DNA from: Lentimonas sp. CC4
GTDB lineage: Bacteria > Verrucomicrobiota > Verrucomicrobiia > Opitutales > Coraliomargaritaceae
Assembly (NCBI RefSeq): GCF_902728235.1
Contig: NZ_CACVBO010000001.1
Coordinates: 682,001 to 746,000, forward strand
Reading direction: 5' to 3'
Length of the DNA stretch: 64,000 bases
The translations under genes and the position numbers were made by a program. Position 1 is the first letter of the stretch. Every line of letters starts with the position of its first letter. Of this stretch, positions 18,151 through 28,655 are shown piece by piece. The notes below the pieces were generated by a model, which saw only the letters and a list, made by a program, of their open reading frames with translations, searched no databases and had not been told where the DNA came from.

Positions 18151-18307
18151 CAGACTCAGGAAACACCGTGAAAATCGGTGACAGTCGCGCTACGGTAACA
18201 CGTCACAATCCACATTAAGGGCTCACCGCTCTTACCATTTTAACCAAATGAACAAGGATTGTAGCCCTTTAATTAAGGCTGAAGGCATGAAGTCCGAACA
18301 CTGACTA
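18151..18307 (+). promoter_or_regulatory. Cobalamin riboswitch
   Basis: Matches the cobalamin aptamer in order: AGGAAACACCGTGAAAATCG (P3-P5 entry), GACAGTCGCGCTACGGTAA (core and conserved GGTAA), a variable arm 18200-18280, and the closing AAGTCCGAACACTGACT (counterpart of AAGCCCGAAGACCTGCC). It lies ~190 nt upstream of the TonB-receptor ATG and should shut the receptor off when adenosylcobalamin is plentiful. Confidence 0.9.
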
Positions 18308-18320
18308 CATACGCTATCTA

Positions 18321-18491
18321 CTTCAGAATTATCATTCTGAAGGCCCCTGTCGCGAAAGCAGGAAGCAGATCAGCCAACTTCAATCAAAACGAAGTGACCC
18401 TAAAAACGACCCGAAGGTCGTTAATTGTCATCACGTGTTGTTTGAATCCTCTGACACTTCAGCTCTCAGGCAGGATTTCAAACAAACAACA
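18321..18491 (+). promoter_or_regulatory. Structured leader (expression platform) between riboswitch and receptor gene
   Basis: Three hairpins follow the aptamer: CTTCAGAAT/ATTCTGAAG (18321-18342), AACGACC-CGAA-GGTCGTT (18405-18422), and a long imperfect one whose arms are 18436-18450 and 18472-18491 (TTTGAATCCT with AGGATTTCAAA). The last arm ends 2 nt before the ATG and contains the only AGGA, so control of translation initiation is more likely than termination. Confidence 0.6.
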
Positions 18492-18493
18492 TA

Positions 18494-20350
18494 ATGACAT
18501 ACACAACAAAACTCAGCATCGCATCAGCGATCGCAGCATTCGCAGGCTCCGTCTGCCTCCATGCTGACGATCAGCCTGCGCGTAATCAGGACACCGCCGA
18601 TGCCTCTCCAGAACTCGCCGACTACGTAGTCGTCGCCCACACCTACGAGGTGCCCCTCGATGAAGTCGGCAGTAAGGTCGAACTCATCACCCGTGAAGAC
18701 CTTGAGATCGGTCAAAGCGTATTTGTAACCGACGCATTACGCGAAGTGCCTAGTGTTTTGGTCCGTAACAATGGCGGCATGGGTAACGCTTTCGGCATGA
18801 CCATTCGTGGCCTCAATGGGGATAATCCCGTCGTCTTCGTCGATGGCATCAAAGTCAGTAACCCAATGACAGGGCGCATGCTCAACCCCGGTTTGATCTT
18901 CAGTGACACCATCGAAAGCATTGAATTACTCAAAGGCCCTCAGAGCTCACTCTACGGAGCCGATGCACTCGCTGGAGTGCTCAACATGACCACTCGAAAG
19001 CCAGCCGAAGGTGAGACAAATACTATCATCAAAGCTGGCTACGGCACAGACGATACACGTCAGGCGTCAGCCAGCCTACTCATGAACGAAGGCAAGTGGG
19101 ACCTTTCAATGAGCCTAAATCGCTACAGCAGTGACGGCTACTCCTCGCTATCTGGCGATAATGAAGACGACGGTTACAAGAATACCGCCGCCAACCTAAA
19201 AGTCGGATACGCGGTGAACGACGACTTAGAACTCTATCTAGCCAGCTACTATATCGACTCCGAAGCAGACTACGACACTTCCCTCGCAGACAACAGCGGC
19301 AAGAATGATTCTGAACAGATCTTTGCAAAAACGGGAGCCATTTTCCAAGCGACCGACATTTGGGAAACGCAACTCAGCTTTGCTTACACTGGCGTCGATA
19401 ATGAAGATAAAAACGACACTTGGGGCAAAACCCCCTTCAAGGCAGATCGCTACGAAACAGAATGGCGTAACGTGGTCACCGTAAACGAGTCATGGACCCT
19501 TGCCAGTGGTGCGGGATATGAACACAACGAGAATCGTGATACCCACGAGTTTCGCAGTAATGCTTCCTACTACGTAGATAATAACTTTGAAGTCATCGAG
19601 AACCTATTCTGGACAATCGGCGGTCGCTACGATCATCCTAGTGGCTATAGCGATAAAAAGACTTGGCGCACGACATTCAGCTACCTAGTTGAGCCAATCA
19701 ACTCACGCTTCCACGGTTCCTACGGCACATCATTCAAAGCTCCATCCCTTTATAATCTGACTTACAACCCCGACTTGAAACATCAAGAAGGTGAAGGTTG
19801 GGATATCGGCGTCGAAGTCACACTCTTCGAAGACACTGTCATCTTTGATGTCACCGCATTTGGCTACGACATTGATGACAAAATGACTTGGGATCCTACG
19901 GCTCCAGGTGCTTGGCCAGGATGGCCGGGAGCCATGGTAAATGAGAACTACGAAAGTGATGGCGTCGAAACGTCACTGATCTGGAAGATTCAACCCGACC
20001 TGACCTTTCGCGGCAGCTATACCTACACCGATGCCACAAGCGACGTAAACAAAGAGCCTCTCTACACACCCAAGCATCAAGCGAGCGTCAGTCTCACTTG
20101 GCGCACACTAGAAGACAAGCTAGACCTCAAAGGTTCGGTTCTCTACATCGGTGAGCGTAATGCTCAATTCGGTTCGACCGAAGAATCCCCCGACTACGCA
20201 ACAGTCAATCTGGCAGCACAATATGCGATTTCAGAGGTGTGGACAGTTTGGACATCGGCAAACAACATCCTAGATAAAGACTACGAAGAGATCGTCGGCT
20301 ACGGCACACCAGGCTTCAACATGATGGCCGGCGTGCGTGTGAACTTCTAA
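18494..20350 (+). CDS. btuB: TonB-dependent outer-membrane cobamide receptor (BtuB-type)
   Basis: A 618-residue outer-membrane transporter, close to the 614 residues of E. coli BtuB. It has a signal peptide (about 25 residues, ending CLHADD) and an N-terminal plug with MTIRGLNGDNPVVFVDGIKV and IESIELLKGPQSSLYGADAL. The beta-barrel of alternating short strands ends MAGVRVNF, a C-terminal Phe typical for BamA targeting. A TonB-box-like stretch ADYVVVAHTY lies near residues 38-47. Cobamide specificity rests on the riboswitch and the neighbouring transporter and salvage genes. Confidence 0.93.
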   Translation: MTYTTKLSIASAIAAFAGSVCLHADDQPARNQDTADASPELADYVVVAHTYEVPLDEVGSKVELITREDLEIGQSVFVTDALREVPSVLVRNNGGMGNAFGMTIRGLNGDNPVVFVDGIKVSNPMTGRMLNPGLIFSDTIESIELLKGPQSSLYGADALAGVLNMTTRKPAEGETNTIIKAGYGTDDTRQASASLLMNEGKWDLSMSLNRYSSDGYSSLSGDNEDDGYKNTAANLKVGYAVNDDLELYLASYYIDSEADYDTSLADNSGKNDSEQIFAKTGAIFQATDIWETQLSFAYTGVDNEDKNDTWGKTPFKADRYETEWRNVVTVNESWTLASGAGYEHNENRDTHEFRSNASYYVDNNFEVIENLFWTIGGRYDHPSGYSDKKTWRTTFSYLVEPINSRFHGSYGTSFKAPSLYNLTYNPDLKHQEGEGWDIGVEVTLFEDTVIFDVTAFGYDIDDKMTWDPTAPGAWPGWPGAMVNENYESDGVETSLIWKIQPDLTFRGSYTYTDATSDVNKEPLYTPKHQASVSLTWRTLEDKLDLKGSVLYIGERNAQFGSTEESPDYATVNLAAQYAISEVWTVWTSANNILDKDYEEIVGYGTPGFNMMAGVRVNF

Positions 20351-20388
20351 ACGAAATCGATAAGATTTCATTTTATCCTTAATAAGCG

Positions 20389-20425
20389 GGGCGCTTGTCT
20401 ACATACAGAGGCAAGCGCCCTTTTT
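20389..20425 (+). terminator. Intrinsic terminator between receptor and transporter genes
   Basis: GGGCGCTTG (20389-20397) pairs with CAAGCGCCC (20412-20420) and is followed by TTTTT. It ends only 5 nt before the ATG of the binding-protein gene. Confidence 0.88.
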
Positions 20426-20430
20426 CTAAA

Positions 20431-21570
20431 ATGACCTACCCACTCTTCTTACAGCACCTTTCCCGAATCCTTCTAAGCCTTGGTTTCGGGTTTCTTATCG
20501 CGACTAAAGCAGCCGTAGCCGCCGACACCGTTGAATTCGACTACGCGCAAAATCTGCAGATAGAGGACTTCCCGACCCACCGGCTAATCACGGTGAAAAA
20601 CATCAGCCGTAACTCCAAAGAGCGCTTTCGCTATGCACTCGTCCCCAAGGGGCAGGCCGTGCCCAAACTCCCGAAAGGTGCGATGCTCATTCGCACGCCC
20701 GTCGAGCGCGTGGTCGTCATGGCCACCACCTTTGTGGGCTATATTGACACGCTCGGCCTTCAAGAATCCTTGGTCGGCGTTGCCACCCCTGATTTCATAA
20801 ACAACCTCGAAGTGCACGAGCGCATTGATGCGGGTCAAATCATTGCAGTGCAAACTGGGCAAAGTTTAGAAATCGAGCGCATGCTCTTGCTACAGCCCGA
20901 CCTCATTCTCACCAGTTCTTCCGGCAACCCACTGTTTGATGTCCACCCCCAACTCGCGCGTTCCGGCTTACCGGTCGTGCTCTCTGCGAGTTACATGGAG
21001 CAGCACCCACTCGCCCGCTCAGAGTGGATTAAATTCATTGCTGCATTTTACCAACAAGACGCACAGGCCGACCTCATATTCGATCAAATCGCCGAACGTT
21101 ACAACCAACTCGTCGCCAACACCAAAGAGATCCAACCGCGTCCCACCGTCTTTAGCGGCGCACCCTATGCCAGCGCATGGCATGTGCCAGGCGGGCAGAG
21201 CTACATGGCCAAAGCCATTGCCGATGCCGGCGGCGACTACATCTGGGCCGACGACACCACCAGCGGGGGCATCCCACTCGACTTTGAACGTGTGTTCCTC
21301 AAAGCAGCCAACGCCGACATCTGGATCAACCCCAGCAGCTACCGCGACCTCAAATCACTCTTCTCTGCCGACCAGCGCTTCATGCACTTTCAGGCAGCCA
21401 AAGACGGTCAGATCTACAACAGCTGCAAACAGTTCAACCTCACTGGCGGCAACAACATCTGGGAGCGTGGCATCGTGCACCCCGACGAAGTGCTGGCCGA
21501 CATGATCAAAATTTTTCACCCCGATCTAGCCAAAGACCACGAGTTCATCTACTACGAGCAACTCAATTAG
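20431..21570 (+). CDS. btuF: Periplasmic cobamide-binding protein of ABC transporter (BtuF-like)
   Basis: Periplasmic binding protein, class III helical-backbone fold. Signal peptide LLSLGFGFLIATKAAVAA is followed by a ~60-residue N-terminal region and then the core (RVVVMATTFVGYIDTLGLQE, LLLQPDLILTS, HPLARSEWIKFIAAFY). I set the start at ATG 20431; the in-frame TTG at 20395 lies inside the terminator stem. It is ~100 residues longer than E. coli BtuF. It lies 3 bp before the permease gene. Ligand assigned from context; siderophore binding is the main alternative. Confidence 0.85.
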   Translation: MTYPLFLQHLSRILLSLGFGFLIATKAAVAADTVEFDYAQNLQIEDFPTHRLITVKNISRNSKERFRYALVPKGQAVPKLPKGAMLIRTPVERVVVMATTFVGYIDTLGLQESLVGVATPDFINNLEVHERIDAGQIIAVQTGQSLEIERMLLLQPDLILTSSSGNPLFDVHPQLARSGLPVVLSASYMEQHPLARSEWIKFIAAFYQQDAQADLIFDQIAERYNQLVANTKEIQPRPTVFSGAPYASAWHVPGGQSYMAKAIADAGGDYIWADDTTSGGIPLDFERVFLKAANADIWINPSSYRDLKSLFSADQRFMHFQAAKDGQIYNSCKQFNLTGGNNIWERGIVHPDEVLADMIKIFHPDLAKDHEFIYYEQLN

Positions 21571-21573
21571 TAT

Positions 21574-22635
21574 ATGCCCACGCAACCACAGCCGCATCTC
21601 ACAACACGAAGAGTCGCCCTCTTCGTGCTACTTGTGCTAGGCGTAATCGGCGTCGCCTTGCTCAGCGCCTGCTTGGGCTCACAACCGCTGGCTCCAAAGG
21701 TCATCCTGCAAGCCATCACTGGATCTCCCGAGGTCAACGACGTGCTGCGACAGATCATCATTGAGTTTCGCCTACCGCGTATCGCCACCGCAATCCTCGC
21801 CGGCGCCGCACTCTCCACCGCCGGCCTGATGATGCAGACCATCTTTCGAAACCCGTTGGCCGACCCGTTTGTGTTGGGCGTTAACTCTGGCGCTAGCCTG
21901 GGCGTCGCGATTGTCATACTACTGCTCGCCCCCATCGGCATCAGTCTTACTGAAAGCCTCAGCTTGTCAGGGCAAACCCTTATCGTCTTCGCCTCCACTT
22001 GTGGCGCCGCGGTGACTCTGATGATCACCCTCACCATGTCACGCCGCGTCGATGTCATGACGCTCCTCATCCTCGGTCTCATGATGAGTTACGCGATTGG
22101 TGCACTGGTCAGCATTCTCATGTTCTTCAGCATGGCCGAGCGCCTGCAGTCATTCATGAACTGGTCGTTCGGCAACTATGGCAACGTCAGCTGGAATCAA
22201 ATGATCGTTTTCGCCCCAGCCATTTGTATTGGACTCATCATTACACTGCTGTTCATGAAACCACTCGACGCACTACTCCTCGGTGAGCATTACGCCGAAA
22301 GCGTAGGCACCCGCACCAAACAAGTGCGCTTCTTCATCTTGCTGTCCGCATCACTACTCGCGGGCACCGTCACAGGCTTCTGCGGGCCAATCGGCTTTCT
22401 CGGCATCGCCGCCCCACACCTCAGCCGCAGTCTGTTTAATTCAAGCAGTCACCGTATCCTAATTCCCGCTACCATTTGTGTCGGCGCACTAATATCACTC
22501 ACAGCGGATCTCATCGCACGCGGCCCAGGTCTCGACGTCTCGTTACCGCTCAATGCCATCACCGCATTGATCGGCGCACCAGTGATCATACTCGCCCTCA
22601 TCAAACAGCGTAACATGAAGCGCCTATTCGGATGA
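21574..22635 (+). CDS. btuC: Cobamide ABC transporter permease (BtuC-like, FecCD family)
   Basis: Inner-membrane permease with ~10 helices in 353 residues. Family motifs are visible: [41 protein letters not shown] (split across the first conserved loop) and [17 protein letters not shown], the coupling region that contacts the ATPase. It overlaps the ATPase gene by 4 bp (ATGA), so the two are translationally coupled. Confidence 0.93.
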   Translation: MPTQPQPHLTTRRVALFVLLVLGVIGVALLSACLGSQPLAPKVILQAITGSPEVNDVLRQIIIEFRLPRIATAILAGAALSTAGLMMQTIFRNPLADPFVLGVNSGASLGVAIVILLLAPIGISLTESLSLSGQTLIVFASTCGAAVTLMITLTMSRRVDVMTLLILGLMMSYAIGALVSILMFFSMAERLQSFMNWSFGNYGNVSWNQMIVFAPAICIGLIITLLFMKPLDALLLGEHYAESVGTRTKQVRFFILLSASLLAGTVTGFCGPIGFLGIAAPHLSRSLFNSSSHRILIPATICVGALISLTADLIARGPGLDVSLPLNAITALIGAPVIILALIKQRNMKRLFG

Positions 22636-23678
22636 ACACCGTAAACACAGTCCCAAAGCTAAATGTCGAAGACCTAGTCATCGGCTATCAAGTGAAAGGC
22701 CAATCACAGGCCACACTGAAAGCATTGAACCTCGCGATTCAAGGCGGTGAATTCATCTGCCTGCTCGGCCCAAACGGCACAGGCAAATCCACACTCATTC
22801 GAACCCTCGCAGGCGTGCAAGCCCCACTAAGTGGCAACTTACAACTACAAGGCAAAGACTTCCACGCCATCACTCCACGTGAACGCGCCCGCATGGTCAG
22901 CATCGTCTTCACCGATAGTATGCCCATCGGCATGATGGATGCCTACGCCTTCGCCGCACTCGGGCGTCACCCCTACTCTGGTTGGCTCGGAGGGCTCAAC
23001 GACCACGATCACATACGCATTCAATGGGCACTCGAAGCCGTCGGCGCTGAAGCACTGAGTCAGCGACAAGTCGCCGAACTCAGCGATGGCGAACGCCAAA
23101 AGGTATCGATCGCCCGCGCCCTAGCGCAAGAGTCGCAACTCATGCTCCTCGATGAGCCAACGGCCTTTCTCGACCTGCCGCGTCGCGTCGAGTTGATGCG
23201 TATTTTGCGTGACCTCTCACACCGCGAACAAATCGGCATGCTACTTTCGACGCATGACCTAGATCTCGCGCTACGCTACGCAGATCGCCTCTGGCTGATC
23301 ACACCCGATGGCGAACTCATCCAAGGCGCCCCCGAATCACTCGCACTCAGCGGCGAGCTTGAACGCGCCTTCGCCAATGAAAACTTGGATTGGGATCCCG
23401 AGGCCGGCGCCTTCCGCACCCATAAAACACCGTGCGTAATGGTCGCACTCTCCGGCGAAGGCCCTGCCGCACTATGGACAAGCCGCGCCTTCGCTCGCCT
23501 CGGAATCGGCATCACCGAAGATGCCAACCACGCATTTTTCAGCACAACCATTTCCCAGCACGAAAGCAAAACAAGCTGGGTCGTCACTAAGGGCTCGGAC
23601 ACACACACCTTCACTTGCATCGAAGATCTCGTGGATTGGATACGCCAACTCGGCGAATGCCACACTGCACCGAAATGA
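22632..23678 (+). CDS. btuD: Cobamide ABC transporter ATP-binding protein with C-terminal extension (BtuD-like)
   Basis: ABC ATPase energising the importer. Walker [10 protein letters not shown] is near residues 46-54, the signature [15 protein letters not shown] near 150-165, Walker [15 protein letters not shown] near 170-183 and the H-loop [11 protein letters not shown]. The first ~255 residues complete the domain. A further ~95 residues ([20 protein letters not shown] onward) form an alpha-beta extension not found in E. coli BtuD, possibly regulatory. Its stop overlaps the next gene by 4 bp. Confidence 0.93.
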   Translation: MNTVNTVPKLNVEDLVIGYQVKGQSQATLKALNLAIQGGEFICLLGPNGTGKSTLIRTLAGVQAPLSGNLQLQGKDFHAITPRERARMVSIVFTDSMPIGMMDAYAFAALGRHPYSGWLGGLNDHDHIRIQWALEAVGAEALSQRQVAELSDGERQKVSIARALAQESQLMLLDEPTAFLDLPRRVELMRILRDLSHREQIGMLLSTHDLDLALRYADRLWLITPDGELIQGAPESLALSGELERAFANENLDWDPEAGAFRTHKTPCVMVALSGEGPAALWTSRAFARLGIGITEDANHAFFSTTISQHESKTSWVVTKGSDTHTFTCIEDLVDWIRQLGECHTAPK

Positions 23679-24259
23679 GACTTCTCAACAAGGTCAGATT
23701 ACCCATCCCTGTCGAAAAGCGCCCAGCGTTTATTCGACACGTATGGGTGTATGCACTGACGATTATCCTATGGGCAGTGTTGCATGACCTCATACTAATC
23801 TCGATCGAGCCGCGGCACTTTACAGAATTTCACACGAAGCTCTATCCATTTCAGAACCATCTGCTACTCGTCCTCGAATATGCAACCGTCGCCACCTTTG
23901 GACCAGGCATGATGTTTGGCATCATCACCTTTGCACTCACACAACTCGGACGTTGGCGTGCTCCCTTGAGCTTCTCATTCGCCTATAAACGCTTTTTCAT
24001 TCTAATCTTCAGTATCGAGACTCTATGCCTGCTGGCTGGACACATAGATTCTAGCCGCTATCAACCAAACCTCACACACACTTTCTACCCTGAGCAATGG
24101 TATCCGGACAACTCGGTTGGTATCGCTTTCACTCAGACTGCAAACATCACCGCCTACTTATCCGCGGCAATCGGGTCTGCTATTTTCTTTCTGTATTTAC
24201 AATGGAGTCGTTTCAAGCAGCCGTCCAGAACTCACTCAGCACTAGATTCTTACTCCTAA
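23675..24259 (+). CDS. Unknown membrane protein in the cobamide operon
   Basis: Not a recognised family. The ATG at 23675 overlaps the btuD stop (ATGA), so it is translated with the transporter; a longer frame from 23615 would lie inside btuD. The protein has about 194 residues with four hydrophobic segments (residues ~22-45, 60-95, 103-125 and 158-180) and a conserved-looking periplasmic loop [11 protein letters not shown]. The last codons (SYS, TCT TAC TCC) and the TAA stop are made of the heptad repeat that precedes cbiZ. It could be an additional transport or salvage subunit. Confidence 0.7.
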   Translation: MRLLNKVRLPIPVEKRPAFIRHVWVYALTIILWAVLHDLILISIEPRHFTEFHTKLYPFQNHLLLVLEYATVATFGPGMMFGIITFALTQLGRWRAPLSFSFAYKRFFILIFSIETLCLLAGHIDSSRYQPNLTHTFYPEQWYPDNSVGIAFTQTANITAYLSAAIGSAIFFLYLQWSRFKQPSRTHSALDSYS

Positions 24260-24286
24260 CTCCTAGCTTCTGACTCCTTTTCAAAA
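24245..24286 (+). repeat. Class A heptad array 5' of cbiZ
   Basis: Successive 7-bp units ACTCCTA, ACTCCTA, GCTTCTG, ACTCCTT (24252-24279), then TTCAAAA and ATG. The register is kept to the start codon. The stop codon of the preceding gene lies in the first unit. Confidence 0.75.
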
Positions 24287-25447
24287 ATGAAACTAGACAC
24301 ATTTTACAACCACGTAGACCTCTACCGCAAAGAGAAGATCGTCTACGCGCATTTCCTCAAACCGCATCGCGTGCTCTCAACCAGCCGTATGAATGGCGGC
24401 GTGCACGAAAACCTCGACTACTTGGTGAATCATCAATCCTGCGAGCCGTGTAAGCACAGCGACACTGATCTAGTGGAAGTCTATGTCAAAGACCCAGCGC
24501 GCTACATGAAGCGAATCACCTCCAAGGCTGGTATCGAAACGACCAAAGCGGCAATTCTAAGCACTGCGGCCAACATGAACAATGCCGCCACCCAACGCGC
24601 CACATTCAACGGCCTCGAAGTCGTCGCCGTGTGCACCGCAGGCGTAGGTGGCAATGCAGGACGTGCAGGCGACCCCGCCAGCTACGAGCAAACCGCCGAT
24701 GGCGTCAAATCGCTCGGTCGCCCCACTCCGCCCGCAGGCACCATCATCAGCATGCTCTTCATCAATCAGGAGCTCACTCCCGGTGCCCTGCTGATCGCGG
24801 CCACCGTCGCCACCGAAGCGAAAACAGCGGTCTTGCACGAATTAAGCACCCCATCGCGCTACTCCGGTAGCCTCGCCACTGGCACTGGCACCGATCAAAT
24901 CGGCATCGCCGCACAACTCGGCACCGAAGTCGTCCATCACGATGCCAACAAACACTCAAAGCTGGGCGAGCTCATTGGCCAAGCCATGGAAGGCGCACTC
25001 CGCCAAGCACTCAATTTGCAATGCGGTATGACACCTGACGCGCGACGCTCCTCAATCGTGCAGCTAGAACGCTTCGGCGACACGCAAGAACGCTTCATCG
25101 CTGACATCACAGCCGCGCTGCCCGAAGCGGCACGCACTTTGTTTACTGAAAACTTTCTAGCGATCAACCACGACCCCGTCACCGTCGGGGCCGTGCAAGC
25201 CTGCGTGCACTTGAAAGATCAAATCACTTGGGGCGTGCTGCCTGAGAGTTGCGCGAAAGACAGCCTACTCTATCAAGCCGGTCTGATCGCCCGCGCGGTA
25301 TGCGGTAAGGCGCTTGCCCCCGAAACTTTCCTAACCAACTGGAACACAGGCGACTTAACCCACTCCAACGACGACTTTCTACAACTCATCCATCAAGCCT
25401 TCGCCACCGGGTTTGCCCTCAAATGGCAAGGACGGTTCGAAGACTGA
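24287..25447 (+). CDS. cbiZ: Adenosylcobinamide amidohydrolase CbiZ
   Basis: Cleaves the amide between the corrin ring and aminopropanol of adenosylcobinamide (and of pseudo-cobalamin in bacterial homologues), yielding cobyric acid for re-use. Motifs of the family are clear: LSTSRMNGGVHENLDYLVNHQ, VVAVCTAGVGGNAGRAGDP, GTIISMLFINQELTPGALL and SGSLATGTGTDQIGIAAQLG. At 386 residues it is long because of a C-terminal ~100-residue helical extension. It sits between the transporter and the adenosyltransferase, a typical setting for cobamide remodelling. Confidence 0.93.
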   Translation: MKLDTFYNHVDLYRKEKIVYAHFLKPHRVLSTSRMNGGVHENLDYLVNHQSCEPCKHSDTDLVEVYVKDPARYMKRITSKAGIETTKAAILSTAANMNNAATQRATFNGLEVVAVCTAGVGGNAGRAGDPASYEQTADGVKSLGRPTPPAGTIISMLFINQELTPGALLIAATVATEAKTAVLHELSTPSRYSGSLATGTGTDQIGIAAQLGTEVVHHDANKHSKLGELIGQAMEGALRQALNLQCGMTPDARRSSIVQLERFGDTQERFIADITAALPEAARTLFTENFLAINHDPVTVGAVQACVHLKDQITWGVLPESCAKDSLLYQAGLIARAVCGKALAPETFLTNWNTGDLTHSNDDFLQLIHQAFATGFALKWQGRFED

Positions 25448-25453
25448 GGAAGA

Positions 25454-25548
25454 TTTGAACGTCCAACGTCGAACTCTCAACATCGAATCAGGAACCAGGC
25501 CTCTTCACTTCTAACTATTCACTTCTAACTTCTAACTTCTAACTTCTT
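25454..25548 (+). repeat. Two adjacent heptad arrays 5' of the adenosyltransferase gene
   Basis: Class B units TTTGAAC, GTCCAAC, GTCGAAC, TCTCAAC, ATCGAAT cover 25454-25488. Class A units ACTTCTA, ACTATTC, three ACTTCTA and ACTTCTT cover 25507-25548. Seven A then complete the register to ATG 25556. Confidence 0.85.
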
Positions 25549-25555
25549 AAAAAAA

Positions 25556-26131
25556 ATGGCAGGTAACATATCCACACGCGCAGGCGACAAAGGTAAAACA
25601 GGCGTCGGCGGCGGCGGTCGTGTCGACAAAGACGACGCACGTATCGAGTGCCTCGGCGACCTCGACGAAGCAAACAGTTCACTCGGCTTACTCCGCAGCA
25701 AGCTCCCCGCAGACCATCCTTGGGAAGACGGCTTGAGGCGCATTCAAACTGAGATGATGAATCTCATGGCACACGTAGCGACTCCCTCCGAGGTCGACCC
25801 ACGCCCAGCCTCCCCACTCCCAACGGAGTCCTCCATCTGGATGGAAGGTTGGATGAAGCAGATCGAAGACGAACTCGCCAGCGTCACCGAATATTTCCTC
25901 CTCCCTGGCGGTAACGAAGTCTGCGCCCTGTGCCACATGGCACGCACTATCTCACGCCGCGCCGAGCGCCGCTTAGTCACACTCAACAAGGCCGACCCCG
26001 TCGACCCGAGTGTCATGCAATTCGTCAATCGTCTATCCGACCTACTCTTTAAGCTCTCACGCGAAGAGTCACACAAACAAGGACTCACCGAAGACCGTTG
26101 GCGCCTCTTCCGCCCCAATCGTAAAAAATAA
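25556..26131 (+). CDS. pduO: Cob(I)alamin adenosyltransferase, PduO type
   Basis: Transfers the adenosyl group of ATP to cob(I)alamin or cobinamide. The canonical nucleotide loop TRAGDKGKTGVGGGGRVDKD is at residues ~6-25, followed by IECLGDLDEANSSLGLLRS. The helix FLLPGGNEVCALCHMARTIS and RRAERRLVTL are present, and NRLSDLLFKLSRE closes the fold. All key motifs absent from the paralogue at 15402 are kept here. It likely adenosylates imported corrinoids before CbiZ and CbiB act. Confidence 0.95.
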   Translation: MAGNISTRAGDKGKTGVGGGGRVDKDDARIECLGDLDEANSSLGLLRSKLPADHPWEDGLRRIQTEMMNLMAHVATPSEVDPRPASPLPTESSIWMEGWMKQIEDELASVTEYFLLPGGNEVCALCHMARTISRRAERRLVTLNKADPVDPSVMQFVNRLSDLLFKLSREESHKQGLTEDRWRLFRPNRKK

Positions 26132-26134
26132 AAC

Positions 26135-26231
26135 GTAGGGGCTTTGCTTGCGAAGACCGCGAGCGCTCGAGACACAAACGAACCTTCGTAACCCCTCCTA
26201 CGCCCGCGGGTGCCGCAAGCAGCACCCCTAC
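26135..26231. repeat. Inverted pair of GTAG-headed palindromic repeats (BIME-like)
   Basis: The left end reads GTAGGGGCTTTGCTTGCG. The right end, read on the minus strand, is GTAGGGGTGCTGCTTGCG. The two units face each other across a ~30-bp centre, filling most of the gap between pduO and the DUF71 gene. GTAG at the head of a stem is the mark of RAYT-associated REP sequences. Confidence 0.8.
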
Positions 26232-26241
26232 AGCTAATAGC

Positions 26242-26937
26242 ATGTCCACCACCAACGAACGCATACTCTTCTCTTGGTCTAGCGGTAAAGACAGTGCCAT
26301 GGCATTGACCGCTGCGCTCAAGCAAGGTTACCAGATCGACTCTTTGATCACCGTCGTGCGCCACGACCAAAGCGTCAGCGTGCACGGCGTCTCCCAAGAC
26401 TTGCTGCGCGCTCAGGCGTCGGCATTGGGGCTCCCGCTCATCGAGGTCGAAGTCAACGAAGCACAATCCTACGAAATCGCCGTCTCCACAGCACTACGTG
26501 AACAAGCCGCACACGGCATTCGAAAAATCGCTTACGGCGACCTTTATCTCGAAGACATCAAACAATGGCGTGAGCGCTTTCATAAACCACTCGGCCTCCA
26601 ATGCATTTACCCGATCTGGCAAACGGACACCACCGAACTGGCTCAACGCTTCATTCACTTCGGCTACAAAGCCGCGGTCGTCTGTGTCGACACCAAGCGG
26701 CTCGGCATTGAGTTTGCAGGACGTGACTACGACCAAGCTTTCCTCAATGACCTCCCCAAAGGTATTGATCCCTGCGGTGAGAATGGTGAATTTCACACCT
26801 TCGTTTACGATGCACCCGAATTCAGCGCCCCCATCGCCTTAAACAGACCAGCTCCCATCCTACGGGAATTCGACGATCCGGGCCATCGGTTCACCTTTGG
26901 ATTTTGCGAGATTTCACAGGCCACACACAGCAATTAG
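26242..26937 (+). CDS. DUF71/Dph6-like ATP pyrophosphatase, B12-salvage subgroup
   Basis: N-type ATP pyrophosphatase fold of the diphthine-ammonia-ligase (COG2102) family. The PP-loop is SWSSGKDSAMAL (residues ~10-21). HGIRKIAYGDLYLEDIKQWR and GENGEFHTFVYDAP are the typical family motifs. Bacteria lack diphthamide, and a bacterial branch of this family has been proposed from gene context to act in cobamide salvage. Its position between pduO and cobQ fits that proposal. It probably forms an amide by adenylation; the substrate is unknown. Confidence 0.85.
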   Translation: MSTTNERILFSWSSGKDSAMALTAALKQGYQIDSLITVVRHDQSVSVHGVSQDLLRAQASALGLPLIEVEVNEAQSYEIAVSTALREQAAHGIRKIAYGDLYLEDIKQWRERFHKPLGLQCIYPIWQTDTTELAQRFIHFGYKAAVVCVDTKRLGIEFAGRDYDQAFLNDLPKGIDPCGENGEFHTFVYDAPEFSAPIALNRPAPILREFDDPGHRFTFGFCEISQATHSN

Positions 26938-26942
26938 CCCCC

Positions 26943-27005
26943 CTCTCAGCTCTCCCCCCTCCAATCTCCAATCTCATCTCTCTCAAGTCTCCTCCCTCTT
27001 AATCA
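26943..27005 (+). repeat. Degenerate pyrimidine heptad array 5' of cobQ
   Basis: A CT-rich tract with 7-bp periodicity (CCCTCCA, ATCTCCA, ATCTCAT, CTCTCTC, AAGTCTC, CTCCCTC, TTAATCA), ending exactly at ATG 27006. Confidence 0.6.
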
Positions 27006-28517
<1,512 letters not shown>

Positions 28518-28601
28518 ACTCGTGTTTCCAAAAGTTTGATCCGTGCTGCTAGACCCCGAAACAGAGTTTCGAAGCTACGAATCAAGTCGAAGAACAGACA
28601 C

Positions 28602-28635
28602 AAAAAAAGCCGACCATGCGAATGATCGGCTTTTT
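28602..28635. terminator. Bidirectional terminator between cobQ and panD
   Basis: AAAAAGCCGACCAT, loop GCGA, ATGATCGGCTTTTT: one mismatch in the stem, with A-run and T-run on either side, so it serves both convergent genes. Confidence 0.93.
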
Positions 28636-28655
28636 AGGAAAATAAATCGAAGCGA

